Of a stretch of DNA of 10,255 nt, positions 1-6,961 are shown piece by piece. The stretch's first letter is position 1, and each line of letters begins with the position of its first letter. The stretch is taken from positions 1-10,255 of the forward strand of contig JAFLJW010000406.1 of NCBI GenBank assembly GCA_022712815.1, read 5' to 3'. A program made the position numbers and the translations under genes. A model generated the notes under the pieces. The model was not told the origin of the DNA. It saw nothing but the letters and a program-made list of their open reading frames with translations, and did not search any database. This DNA comes from Pseudodesulfovibrio sp. (GTDB lineage Bacteria > Desulfobacterota > Desulfovibrionia > Desulfovibrionales > Desulfovibrionaceae).

Positions 1-168
1 ACCATCGGTCAGTACATGCAGCCCACACGCCAGCACCCACTGGTGAAACGATACGTCGAGCCCAAAGCATTTGATGAATATGCCGAGGCAGGCAAACTGC
101 GCGGGATCAAGAATATGTTCAGTGCACCGCTGGTCAGGTCAAGTTATAACGCGGATAAATTTGTTTAG
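1..168 (+). CDS. lipA: Lipoyl synthase, C-terminal fragment (5' end outside window)
   Basis: LipA is the radical SAM enzyme that inserts two sulfur atoms into octanoyl groups on carrier proteins, giving lipoyl cofactor for 2-oxoacid dehydrogenases and the glycine cleavage system. Frame 1 is open from base 1 to a TAG at 166-168 and gives the last 55 residues. They contain TIGQYMQPTRQHPLVKRYV near the start and SAPLVRSSYNAD near the end. Both are characteristic of the LipA C-terminus: the first is the TxGQYLxPxxxH motif, the second carries the RSSY motif whose serine ligates the auxiliary [4Fe-4S] cluster. The radical SAM CxxxCxxC motif lies upstream and cannot be seen. The gene converges on recJ. 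The family assignment is firm; whether the missing part is intact is unknown. Confidence 0.93.
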   Translation, partial: TIGQYMQPTRQHPLVKRYVEPKAFDEYAEAGKLRGIKNMFSAPLVRSSYNADKFV

Positions 169-240
169 GATGGCCTCCGGCGGCCACTTCGTGGGGACCA
201 GGACGCTGTCCTGGACCTGCAAGGGACGCGTCCCTTGACC
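167..240. repeat. Hairpin-rich intergenic repeat element (REP-like), copy 1
   Basis: Directly after the lipA stop lies a chain of short palindromes. GCCTCCGGCGGC is at 173-184. A CCAC/GTGG hairpin is at 184-194. CCAGGAC (198-204) pairs with GTCCTGG (208-214) across a 3-base loop. An 18-base perfect palindrome sits at 220-237 (CAAGGGAC, GC, GTCCCTTG when split at its centre). The first 18 bases (167-184) match 10003-10020 at 16 positions, so at least this segment recurs in the window. Stacked hairpins of this kind behind genes resemble REP/BIME-like elements. The family name and any function (mRNA 3' end protection, termination, nucleoid protein binding) are inferred. Confidence 0.6.
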
Positions 241-264
241 CTGAGCTAGCCTGCGGCGCAAGAA

Positions 265-318
265 GCCTCATAAAGCAAAAAAGCAATGAAAGAACATCGC
301 TTTTTTGCTTTATGAGGC
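265..318. terminator. Perfect 20-bp inverted repeat, probable bidirectional terminator between lipA and recJ
   Basis: Bases 265-284 and 299-318 are perfect reverse complements over 20 positions, around a 14-base loop (285-298). The arms include an A6 run on the left (277-282) and a T6 run on the right (301-306), so either strand transcribes an oligo-U stretch within the structure. It lies between two converging genes, 97 bases after the lipA stop and 21 bases after the recJ stop, where a shared terminator is expected. It is not a textbook terminator because the U run is inside the stem, not just after it; a weaker T5 run follows at 325-329 on the + strand. Position and symmetry make termination the best reading. 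Confidence 0.65.
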
Positions 319-338
319 AGGGATGTTTTTAGAAAATG

Positions 339-2048
339 CTAGAAGTTCCAGTCTCGAATTCGTAAGTCAATTTTTGAAATTCCACGATAACGGTCAATCT
401 TTGGTGTGAAGGCAAAACGCATGGTCCGGCCCTGGACTACGCGAGTAAGCGTATTGCCCATTCGCCAGGCCTTGCCGGGTAGCCGCGCTCCGGTTTTCTC
501 GTCTGCCAGAACCAGTTTGACGTGTTCACGGTCCCGCCCGAAGGTGCGATGCTCGGCCACGGTTACCGGCTTGGAGGCAAAGACCGGCTCCGGGTTGCCC
601 ATGCCGAAAGGTTGCAGCATTTCAAGCTCCTTGAGCAAAGTGTTATTGATACTTGAAAAAGCCAGTTCATGATCGAGCTTGAGCGTTGCCGTAAGCGGTT
701 CAGGGCCTAGCTGCTCAATGACCTGAGTATTGAACTGATCGCGCAGGGCTTGCAGATTATCCGCTGTGATGGACATGCCAGCCGCCTGTTTATGGCCGCC
801 GTAGCCGTTTAAAATCGGGCTGATTGCCTTTAATCCCTCGAACAGATCAAATTCGGGGATACTTCGGCCTGACCCCTTGAGCAGGCCATCACCATTCTCC
901 GGCGCGCAGAGTATGAGCGTTGGCCGGTAGTATTTCTCCGCCACACGTGAAGCCACGATGCCGATGATGCCAGGATGCCAGTGCTCGGCATAGAGCACGA
1001 GTCCGGCCATGTTCTTCATGGATTCGGCCTGGACAAAGGCTTCGTCAGCAATTTCCTGTTCCTGACGGCGGCGTTCCATATTGATGGAATTGAGTTCCTC
1101 GGCAATGGGCATGGCCGTATCAAAATCATCGGTCAGCAAAAGATCAAGGGCCTTGGTGGGATCGCCCATACGCCCGGCGGCATTGATGCGCGGGGCAAGG
1201 TTGAAACTGACCTGCCCGGCTCCAATCTCGGCCAGACGTTCATATTCGCAAACCACCTTGAGAGCGGCCATACCGGGCCTTTTGGCTTCCTTGATGAGCA
1301 ACAGACCGTTCTTGACAAAAATACGATTCTGCTCAGTCAGGCGGACCACATCGGCGATGGTTCCAAGGGCGACAAGATCGAGCAGGGGCCGGATATCCAC
1401 CGGCTTACCGGGCAAAAGCTTATTGAGCGCGACCACTAGCATGAAAGCCACGCCGACACCGGCCAGATCAGCACACGGGCCGCCCTCTTTCAGACGCGGA
1501 TTGCAGATGGCGTGGGCATTCGGTAGTTCGTCACCAGGCATATGATGATCGGAAACGACCACGGTCAGGCCAAGCTCACGCGCTCTGGCGACCGGCTCCA
1601 TATCCGAGATACCGCAATCCACGGTCAGGAGCATCTGTGCGCCATCGGCAGCCAGTCGCTCCACACCGGGAACGTTCATGCCGTATCCCTCTTCCATGCG
1701 ATTGGGCAGGTGGTGCATGATCTCAATGCCGCGCATCCCAAGGAATTGTTTGACCACGGCAGTGGCCGTGATGCCGTCCACATCGTAATCGCCCCAGACG
1801 GCCAGAGTCTTGCCCTCGCCAAGGCCGCTGGCAATAATTCCGGCAGCTTCGGTCAGGCCCGGAATTTCTGCCGGCCCGGTCATGTGCCGCAACAACGGAC
1901 TGAGGAATTTGTCCATGCCATCGATGGTCGTCAATCCCCTGTTCCAGAGAATTTCGACGATGAGCGGGGAGACTTCCAATTCCTCTGCCATGGCAGCAGT
2001 GGACGGTGGTGAAGAACCATCGCCACGGGGTTTCCAGATATTCGGCAA
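339..2048 (-). CDS. recJ: Single-stranded-DNA-specific exonuclease RecJ
   Basis: RecJ degrades single-stranded DNA 5' to 3' in recombinational, mismatch and base excision repair, in the cytoplasm. The 569-residue product has the usual length and all DHH phosphoesterase motifs: GDYDVDG (residues 86-92), VDCG (143-146), SDHH (166-169) and IADVV (231-235). It also has the RecJ signature NLAPRINAAGR (283-293) and the DHHA1 motif GGHKQAAG (417-424). PFGMGNPEP (480-488) leads into the C-terminal OB-type region. Acidic and histidine metal ligands for Mn/Mg are therefore present, so activity is likely. The start is TTG at 2048, supported by AGGAA at 2059-2055 with a 6-base spacer; no ATG sits near a better site. 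It is the last gene of the minus-strand operon, 15 bases after the HDOD stop, and the inverted repeat at 265-318 follows its stop codon. Confidence 0.96.
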   Translation of the reverse strand: MPNIWKPRGDGSSPPSTAAMAEELEVSPLIVEILWNRGLTTIDGMDKFLSPLLRHMTGPAEIPGLTEAAGIIASGLGEGKTLAVWGDYDVDGITATAVVKQFLGMRGIEIMHHLPNRMEEGYGMNVPGVERLAADGAQMLLTVDCGISDMEPVARARELGLTVVVSDHHMPGDELPNAHAICNPRLKEGGPCADLAGVGVAFMLVVALNKLLPGKPVDIRPLLDLVALGTIADVVRLTEQNRIFVKNGLLLIKEAKRPGMAALKVVCEYERLAEIGAGQVSFNLAPRINAAGRMGDPTKALDLLLTDDFDTAMPIAEELNSINMERRRQEQEIADEAFVQAESMKNMAGLVLYAEHWHPGIIGIVASRVAEKYYRPTLILCAPENGDGLLKGSGRSIPEFDLFEGLKAISPILNGYGGHKQAAGMSITADNLQALRDQFNTQVIEQLGPEPLTATLKLDHELAFSSINNTLLKELEMLQPFGMGNPEPVFASKPVTVAEHRTFGRDREHVKLVLADEKTGARLPGKAWRMGNTLTRVVQGRTMRFAFTPKIDRYRGISKIDLRIRDWNF

Positions 2049-2063
2049 ATCAGATTCCTGTGG

Positions 2064-2924
2064 TTAGGAAAGTATTTTAATAAATTGCTCTATGTCATCG
2101 GATTCAAACAATTCTTCTGCGGCTTCCATGACTTCGCCCATATCGATTTCGACCTCCGGGCAAAGCTGCTCGACCTTGACCATATAAGGGCCTTCCGGGT
2201 CCTCGACGGCATGGGCCACACAATTGGCAAGAGAGACCACTGCGGATTCATTGGAATGTTCGGGCGCAAGGGCTGGGGAGTGATGCCAATTGACCGGCTC
2301 CACGAGATCGGCGGGTAAATCCCACGACTTGAGCACCAAGGCACCAATCACGGCGTGATCCAGTCCCCAGTACTGGTCCTCGGCCTCGACATCGAACATC
2401 TCCTCGGACTCGGCCAGATCATGAATCGCCTGCCAGTCCTCAGGCCGACGCACGGCAGTGATCAGCTTGCCGATGTCATGCAAAAGACCCACGGTAAACA
2501 GATTGTCGGGATTGCCAAAAGCCGTCATGCGAGAGAGTTCCTTGGCGATCATGGCGACAAAAAACTGATGTTTCCAGTATTCATCAAGGTCGAAATCCTC
2601 AGGCATGTCATATTTGTCCGTCAGTTCGCTCACACCTAGCGCAAGCACAATGTTGCGAATCTCGCCCATGCCGAGCACCGCGGCTGCCCGGGGTACTGAT
2701 TGCACCTCGGCCTGAAGCCCATAATAAGCGGAATTGGCAAGGCTTAAAATACGGGTGGTAAGGCCCTGATCCTTGCTCAATGTCTCGCCCACATCTTCAA
2801 GGGATGCCAGGGAGCCGCCGCTGGTCTGGACGAACAACTGTTTCAGCACCTCTGGCGAAAAAGGAAGCTCGTCCCGCATTCTGGGAAGCTCTCGAAGGAA
2901 ACTCTGAATTTTTTCCTGATTCAT
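2064..2924 (-). CDS. HDOD domain signalling protein
   Basis: HDOD proteins are HD-domain relatives found in bacterial signalling, motility and stress control; most have no proven catalytic activity. The 286-residue product is almost entirely one HDOD domain: NSAYYGL at 64-70, an alpha-helical middle, LLHDIGKL at 147-154, LDHAVIGALVLKSW at 188-201 and WHHSP at 213-217. Candidate metal ligands H119, H149, D150, H190 and H214/H215 are present, while the last HD-domain aspartate appears to be Asn (LANC, N234 or nearby). No sensor, receiver or membrane segment is visible. The ATG at 2924 is preferred over an upstream in-frame TTG at 2942 because AGGGAG lies 5 bases before it. The gene sits between a TPR gene and recJ. 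HDOD membership is firm; the signalling output is unknown. Confidence 0.9.
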   Translation of the reverse strand: MNQEKIQSFLRELPRMRDELPFSPEVLKQLFVQTSGGSLASLEDVGETLSKDQGLTTRILSLANSAYYGLQAEVQSVPRAAAVLGMGEIRNIVLALGVSELTDKYDMPEDFDLDEYWKHQFFVAMIAKELSRMTAFGNPDNLFTVGLLHDIGKLITAVRRPEDWQAIHDLAESEEMFDVEAEDQYWGLDHAVIGALVLKSWDLPADLVEPVNWHHSPALAPEHSNESAVVSLANCVAHAVEDPEGPYMVKVEQLCPEVEIDMGEVMEAAEELFESDDIEQFIKILS

Positions 2925-2962
2925 GGAAACTCCCTGTCTCAACCGCCAAATACGAGGGCCAT

Positions 2963-2979
2963 TGGTCGCCTGGAGGCAT
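2963..2979 (-). repeat. Possible degenerate copy of the GCCTCCGGCGGC repeat start
   Basis: Reading the minus strand just after the TPR gene's stop, bases 2979-2963 are ATGCCTCCAGGCGACCA. This resembles the start of the element at 10007-10020 (ATGCCTCCGGCGGC) and continues like copy 1 (GGCGGCCA), allowing one inserted base and one substitution. As at lipA, it lies just behind a gene's 3' end and in the same orientation as that gene. No hairpin chain follows, so this could be chance or a decayed remnant. It occupies part of the only sizeable gap (63 bases) inside the operon. Confidence 0.3.
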
Positions 2980-2987
2980 CAGGTTTA

Positions 2988-3926
2988 TTAATCAAGATTA
3001 AACGAAACAGGGCCGGATGGCTGTCTTTTCGCAGGCTGGTCATCAGCCGTACTTTCACCGGACGGCTGTCCTTCGGCCTGTTTTTCCCCGGCTGGCTTGA
3101 CCGCTCCGGCCTGCGACTTGACATTGACGTCCGGTCCTTCATCATCACCAACATGTCCCTGAGTTTTCAAAAATGCCCAAAATTGGATGCTCGCTTCAAG
3201 GTTCTGATTCAGCTGCAAGCTCTTGAGCAAATATTTCTTGCACCCGTCCACATCACCTTTTTCATAGTAACACCGCGCAATGTTATGAAATAAATGCTCG
3301 TCATTGGTGACCAGCCCTTCAGCGCGGAGGTAATACTGCAATGCCTGATCATACATCTTGTTCTTGCGCATATTGATCCCGAAATCATTGAACAGATGCT
3401 TGTGCTCTTCCTCAAAGGCAGCCTCAAGGTCCACCAGCCGCTCAAAAATATCGTTGGCTTTCACCTGATCGCCACGGTCAAGATAGGTCAGGCCCAGACC
3501 AAAATTGGCGCGGACGTTCTCCTCATCAATGTCCATGGCCTGCTTGTATTCGAATTCAGCACTATAGGCCGCACCGCGTTCACGATGCTTTTCGCCACGC
3601 ACGATGGCCCCGTCCATCTCCTTGATGGCGGGATACACGGTACTGACATAAAATTCAGGTTCCGGATTGAACTTGGTGAGGAATTCGTCTCGGCTCAGGG
3701 TCCGCTTCGGTCCGGAAGGGACATAATTGCGATTCAATGGCTGGACCGCGATCTGCCCATCTTCCAGCTCTTCGCCATCCCAATAGGTTTTCTGGATGGT
3801 CCTGCGCTGGGTCGTGCCTGTACCGACTTTGGCGATAGACTGCGTGGAAAAGACCCCTTTGATCTTTTCCGCGCCATCCCGGACAATCTCCCGTCCGGTT
3901 TCAATCATGTCACCTTGGTTCGACAT
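2988..3926 (-). CDS. Cytoplasmic TPR protein with unrecognised N-terminal region and disordered tail
   Basis: I do not recognise a named family for this 312-residue protein. Residues 1-100 form a polar region of unknown fold, with no signal peptide or membrane segment; it includes VFSTQSIAKVGTGTTQRRT around 25-43 and KTYWDGEELEDGQ at 46-58. Residues about 103-243 carry roughly four helical repeats of TPR type, for example YDQALQYYLRAEGL (192-205) and the repeat near 210-243 with ARCYYEKGDVDGCKKYLLKSL. Residues 260-312 are a low-complexity Gln/Pro/Gly/Ala/Glu tail in which QPSG occurs twice. TPR arrays bind other proteins, so a scaffold role is plausible. The start ATG has an excellent AGGGGAG site (3940-3934, 7-base spacer) that overlaps the pyrF stop. 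It lies upstream of the HDOD gene, suggesting a functional pair, but this is inference from position only. Confidence 0.85.
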   Translation of the reverse strand: MSNQGDMIETGREIVRDGAEKIKGVFSTQSIAKVGTGTTQRRTIQKTYWDGEELEDGQIAVQPLNRNYVPSGPKRTLSRDEFLTKFNPEPEFYVSTVYPAIKEMDGAIVRGEKHRERGAAYSAEFEYKQAMDIDEENVRANFGLGLTYLDRGDQVKANDIFERLVDLEAAFEEEHKHLFNDFGINMRKNKMYDQALQYYLRAEGLVTNDEHLFHNIARCYYEKGDVDGCKKYLLKSLQLNQNLEASIQFWAFLKTQGHVGDDEGPDVNVKSQAGAVKPAGEKQAEGQPSGESTADDQPAKRQPSGPVSFNLD

Positions 3927-3938
3927 CGAAAAGCTCCC

Positions 3939-4643
3939 CTACTTGACAGAACGCATATCATCAATAATCGCACTGGCTGCGGCTTTCGGAGATACGGCTC
4001 CCGTAACAGGCCTGCCAACCACCAGAAAATCAGAACCATTGCGCACGGCCTGTGCCGGAGTGACGACCCGCCTCTGGTCGTCGGTGCCTGATGAGGCCAA
4101 ACGGATACCCGGAGTCAGGCAGATGAATCCTGAACCGCAGGCAGTCTTGACAGCCGCGACTTCAAGTCCGGAACAGACCACTCCATTTAGGCCATATTGC
4201 TTGGCTTTCCCAGCCAGGTCAAGGGCCATCTCAGAAGGACCTGGCGCACCGGCTATGGGAAGGTCACCAGCGGCCATGCTGGTGAGCATGGTCACGGCCA
4301 AAACAATCGGCGTTTTTTGCCCGGCGGCAACACCTTCAGCGCACCCGACCATGGCAGCTCGTGCCATGCGCTCACCGCCCAGAGCGTGTATGTTGACCAT
4401 GTCCGCTCCAAGGCGTGCGGCAGAACGAACCGCACCCTGTACGGTATGGGGAATATCAAAAAACTTCAGGTCCAGGAAGACCTTGAACCCCATATCCTTG
4501 AGGCTCGATATAATCACCGGTCCCTCGGCTGTGTACAGCTCCAGACCGACCTTCATCCACGAAACCGCGCCCTTGAGGGAACGGGCCATGGTCAAGGCAC
4601 TCCCAGCGTCCTTGAAATCAAGAGCTACGATAAGTTCAGCCAT
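3939..4643 (-). CDS. pyrF: Orotidine 5'-phosphate decarboxylase
   Basis: PyrF converts OMP to UMP, the last step of de novo pyrimidine synthesis. The 234-residue product is of normal length for the short bacterial type. It shows ALDF (7-10, catalytic-site Asp9), K31 in WMKVG, and the signature FLDLKFFDIPHT (56-67) with the D58-K60-D63 catalytic set. The phosphate-binding end is present as TPGIR (177-181), DDQRR (188-192) and VVGRP (208-212). Start choice: the ATG at 4643 gives the usual family N-terminus and overlaps the end of gmk by eight bases (ATGGCTGA), suggesting translational coupling. An in-frame GTG at 4667 would add eight residues but has a GGGGA stretch jammed against it with no spacer. 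Assignment is firm; the exact start is somewhat less so. Confidence 0.96.
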   Translation of the reverse strand: MAELIVALDFKDAGSALTMARSLKGAVSWMKVGLELYTAEGPVIISSLKDMGFKVFLDLKFFDIPHTVQGAVRSAARLGADMVNIHALGGERMARAAMVGCAEGVAAGQKTPIVLAVTMLTSMAAGDLPIAGAPGPSEMALDLAGKAKQYGLNGVVCSGLEVAAVKTACGSGFICLTPGIRLASSGTDDQRRVVTPAQAVRNGSDFLVVGRPVTGAVSPKAAASAIIDDMRSVK

Positions 4644-5277
4644 TGTCTGTCCATGTGTCGAGTACACTCCCCAAAATACCGGGACGAAGAGAAGGCTTGC
4701 AACGACTGGCCAGATACACGGCCCTCAGTTCCTGATACGCCTCGGCCAAATTGTCGTTCACGACCCAATAGTCGAACCACTTGGCCTGACTCATTTCTCC
4801 TGCCGCATTGCCCAGACGCCGTTTTATGGACCGCTCGGAATCCGTGTCGCGCCCTTCAAGCCTGCGGACCAGTTCATCCTGAGACGGAGGCAAGAGAAAA
4901 ACGTAGGTCCCTTTGTAAAAAGTCTTCTTGAGCTGCTTGGCTCCCTGAACATCAATGTCAAAAAGGACATCCCGGCCCTGATCGAGCATCTCCACCACCG
5001 GCTTGGTTGCAGTGCCGTAAAAATTGCCATGAACCTCGGCCCATTCGCAAAAGGCACCCTTGCTGCGCATGATGATGAAAGCGTCGCGGCTCACAAAATT
5101 ATATTCGCGTCCGTCCTGCTCCTCGCCCCTCGGCGCACGGGTGGTGTAGGACACGGAAAAACTAAAATTAGAAAACTCCTTGCGGAGCATTTCAATAAGC
5201 GTGCTTTTCCCGGTACCGCTCGGTGCGCAGACCACAAGGACCTGCCCCAACCGGAATGCATGATCGTCCGTACCCAC
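4636..5277 (-). CDS. gmk: Guanylate kinase
   Basis: Gmk phosphorylates GMP (and dGMP) to GDP with ATP, feeding GTP pools and therefore also nucleotide second messengers. The 213-residue protein contains the P-loop APSGTGKST (18-26), the GMP-binding SVSYTTRAPR (41-50) with GREYNFV (56-62), LFDIDVQGA (105-113) and the lid-region arginines in RLEGRDTDSERSIKRRL (139-155). All key nucleotide-contact residues appear intact. The start is GTG at 5277, directly after the remA stop (TAA then GTG with no gap), with a purine-rich GAGGGGG at 5289-5283 five bases upstream. The tail after residue 193 is a little longer than the core fold needs. It follows yicC and remA in a common bacterial order and overlaps pyrF. 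Confidence 0.97.
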   Translation of the reverse strand: MGTDDHAFRLGQVLVVCAPSGTGKSTLIEMLRKEFSNFSFSVSYTTRAPRGEEQDGREYNFVSRDAFIIMRSKGAFCEWAEVHGNFYGTATKPVVEMLDQGRDVLFDIDVQGAKQLKKTFYKGTYVFLLPPSQDELVRRLEGRDTDSERSIKRRLGNAAGEMSQAKWFDYWVVNDNLAEAYQELRAVYLASRCKPSLRPGILGSVLDTWTDNG

Positions 5278-5532
5278 TTATTCCCCCTCTTCCGCGCTAA
5301 AACGCTGACCGATGGTCTCGGCCTGAATGGCTGAAAGAATGACATGATTGGAATCGGTGACCACAATCGCCCGGGTCTTGCGGCCCTGGGTGGCATCAAT
5401 GAGTCGCCCGTCCGCGCGTGCGTCTTCCCGCAACCGGCGCATGGGAGCACTGGTGGGATTGACTATGGAAACAACCCGATCAAGGACCACGAAATTACCA
5501 AAACCCACATTGAGTAATCCCTGTTTTTGCAT
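5278..5532 (-). CDS. remA: RemA/DUF370 family regulatory protein
   Basis: The 84-residue product matches the DUF370 family, whose Bacillus subtilis member RemA is a DNA-binding activator of biofilm matrix and osmoprotection genes. Visible signatures are LLNVGFGNFVVLDRVVSIV (6-24), SAPMRRL near 28-34, LIDATQGRKTRAIVVTDS (44-61) and VILSAIQAETIGQRF at the end. Family members form ring-like oligomers with an arginine-rich DNA-contacting face; the RxxR and GRKTR residues here fit that. The role in this organism cannot be read from the sequence, and the Bacillus function should not be assumed. It begins six bases after the yicC stop and ends exactly at the gmk start, so all three are probably co-translated. 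The ribosome site is weak (TAGG, 5 bases before ATG), consistent with coupling. Confidence 0.93.
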   Translation of the reverse strand: MQKQGLLNVGFGNFVVLDRVVSIVNPTSAPMRRLREDARADGRLIDATQGRKTRAIVVTDSNHVILSAIQAETIGQRFSAEEGE

Positions 5533-5538
5533 GGCTAC

Positions 5539-6420
5539 CTACTCTATGTTCTGAACCTGTTCACGGCATCGCTCAAGCTCGGCCTTGAAGTCCACCACCA
5601 AACGGCTGACCTCGGTGTCCTGCCCCTTGTTGCCGCAGGTATTGATCTCGCGGAAAGTCTCCTGAATCAGGAAATCGAGCTTCTTGCCCACTTCGGCCTT
5701 GGAGGCCAGAACTTCGCCTAGCCGCTCAAGATGGGCATCAAGTCGAGTCAGTTCTTCGGATACATCCAGCTTGTCGGTCAGATGCGCCACTTCCTGAAGC
5801 ATCCGGTCCTCGGAAAACTCGGCTCCGGCGGATTCCAGCATATCCATTATGCGCTGACGCAAATTGGCTTTTTTCTCTTCCAGGATATTGGGGACGCGCT
5901 CACCGACCCTTGCCGCGAGATCACGCAGGGTCTCCATGCGAGACAGCAGGTCGGCAACCATGGCATCGCCTTCGATTGCGCGAGAATCCACCCAATCCTT
6001 GAGAGCGGCTTCAAGCCCGGTGGTCAGGCTCTCGGCAAGTCCCGGATCAGGCTCATTACCGGTGTCGCGCCACAGGGAGGACATGGACAAAATCTTGTTG
6101 TAATCCGGCTCGAAAACACGCCCCTCACTATGGGCGAGCTTCTCCATTTCGCCAAACATGGCCTTGGCCAAAGTCTCGTTGAAAGTGACGCCGAGTATAC
6201 CGGCATCAAGGACTTCCAGATTCAGGGAGATATCCACCCGACCGCGTGAGGCGTAGGTCCGAACGATCTTTTCCCAGCCGTTTTCCAGACTGCGCAGATG
6301 GCCGGGCATTCTCCATTTCACATCGAGAAAACGGCCATTGACACTTTTTATCTCCCAGACATGGGTCCAGGTATCTTCATTGGTCTCGAACCGGCCAAAA
6401 CCGGTCATGCTAACTGGCAT
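5539..6420 (-). CDS. yicC: YicC family endoribonuclease
   Basis: YicC proteins are hexameric metal-dependent endoribonucleases; in Escherichia coli YicC has been linked to decay of small RNAs such as RyhB. The 293-residue product has the family start SMTGFGR (4-10), the nearby EIKSVNGRFLDVKWR segment (23-37) and the conserved C-terminal DUF1732 region. The latter runs from the LIQETFREINTCGNKGQD stretch to the terminal CREQVQNIE. Length and both ends agree with full-length members. The start ATG at 6420 has AAGGAA (6433-6428) seven bases upstream, inside the end of the DUF4416 gene four bases away. It heads the conserved yicC-remA-gmk trio. Confidence 0.95.
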   Translation of the reverse strand: MPVSMTGFGRFETNEDTWTHVWEIKSVNGRFLDVKWRMPGHLRSLENGWEKIVRTYASRGRVDISLNLEVLDAGILGVTFNETLAKAMFGEMEKLAHSEGRVFEPDYNKILSMSSLWRDTGNEPDPGLAESLTTGLEAALKDWVDSRAIEGDAMVADLLSRMETLRDLAARVGERVPNILEEKKANLRQRIMDMLESAGAEFSEDRMLQEVAHLTDKLDVSEELTRLDAHLERLGEVLASKAEVGKKLDFLIQETFREINTCGNKGQDTEVSRLVVDFKAELERCREQVQNIE

Positions 6421-6424
6421 ATGA

Positions 6425-6961
6425 TTATTCCTTGTGGTTATTGAGCTTGGTCTTATACGACTGACGCAATTTTGTCAGCCGTGATTTCATGCTTTCCCCG
6501 GCATAATCGGGGAAGGTCCATGGGAATTCAACCCACCGTTTTTTCTGCCAGATCATAGTCAGATCGGCCCATATTCCGTCTTTCAAATAGATGCGATGAG
6601 AAAAACTTTTCCCCGTGGCAAGGACAAGACTCTGCATGGTGATGACTCCCGGATCGAGATTGAACGCCCGTTTCCCCGCCAAACCATGCTTGCACTCAAG
6701 GGAATTGGTGAACAACTTGGTATCGGCCAATTCATCCAGCGGACAGAGAACCTCGAACTCGACAAGCCGCCGGGTAATGGGCATGCCAAGCTCCTCGTCA
6801 TAATAGCCGGTCTGATCAAAGGCGAACTCTTCGGAGACCCAATCGGCAGGACCGAACCGGGCTTCCAGTTCTCCCAACAGACCGGGCCAAAATTTATCCC
6901 AACCGGCACTGAGTATGGAAATAACAAGGAGTCCGGGGTCTGGAATCTTCGGCGTGCTCAT
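6425..6961 (-). CDS. DUF4416 family protein, function unknown
   Basis: The 178-residue product matches what I know of DUF4416, an uncharacterised family seen in Deltaproteobacteria and some other anaerobes. Recognisable points are EFAFDQTGYYDEELG (45-59), SLECKHG (87-93), KRAFNLDPGVIT (97-108), the SHRIYLKDGIWADL segment (121-134) and FPWTFPDYAG (146-155). No signal peptide, membrane helix or classical enzyme motif is seen. The start at 6961 overlaps the mtaB stop as ATGA, a typical coupled junction. A longer frame reaching 7072 would run through the mtaB C-terminus and lacks family support. Position behind a tRNA methylthiotransferase and before yicC hints at an RNA-related job, but this is inference only. 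Confidence 0.88.
   Translation of the reverse strand: MSTPKIPDPGLLVISILSAGWDKFWPGLLGELEARFGPADWVSEEFAFDQTGYYDEELGMPITRRLVEFEVLCPLDELADTKLFTNSLECKHGLAGKRAFNLDPGVITMQSLVLATGKSFSHRIYLKDGIWADLTMIWQKKRWVEFPWTFPDYAGESMKSRLTKLRQSYKTKLNNHKE

Noticed and set aside
3294..4091. A 265-codon + strand open frame opposite the TPR gene
   Set aside because: Antisense shadow; no domain, no ribosome site, and the opposite strand carries a good start site and TPR motifs.
3796..5334. A 512-codon open frame on the + strand opposite gmk, pyrF and part of the TPR gene
   Set aside because: It lies antisense to three genes with clear family motifs, has no recognisable domain and an unnatural Arg/Pro/Ser-rich composition typical of a shadow frame in GC-rich codon usage.
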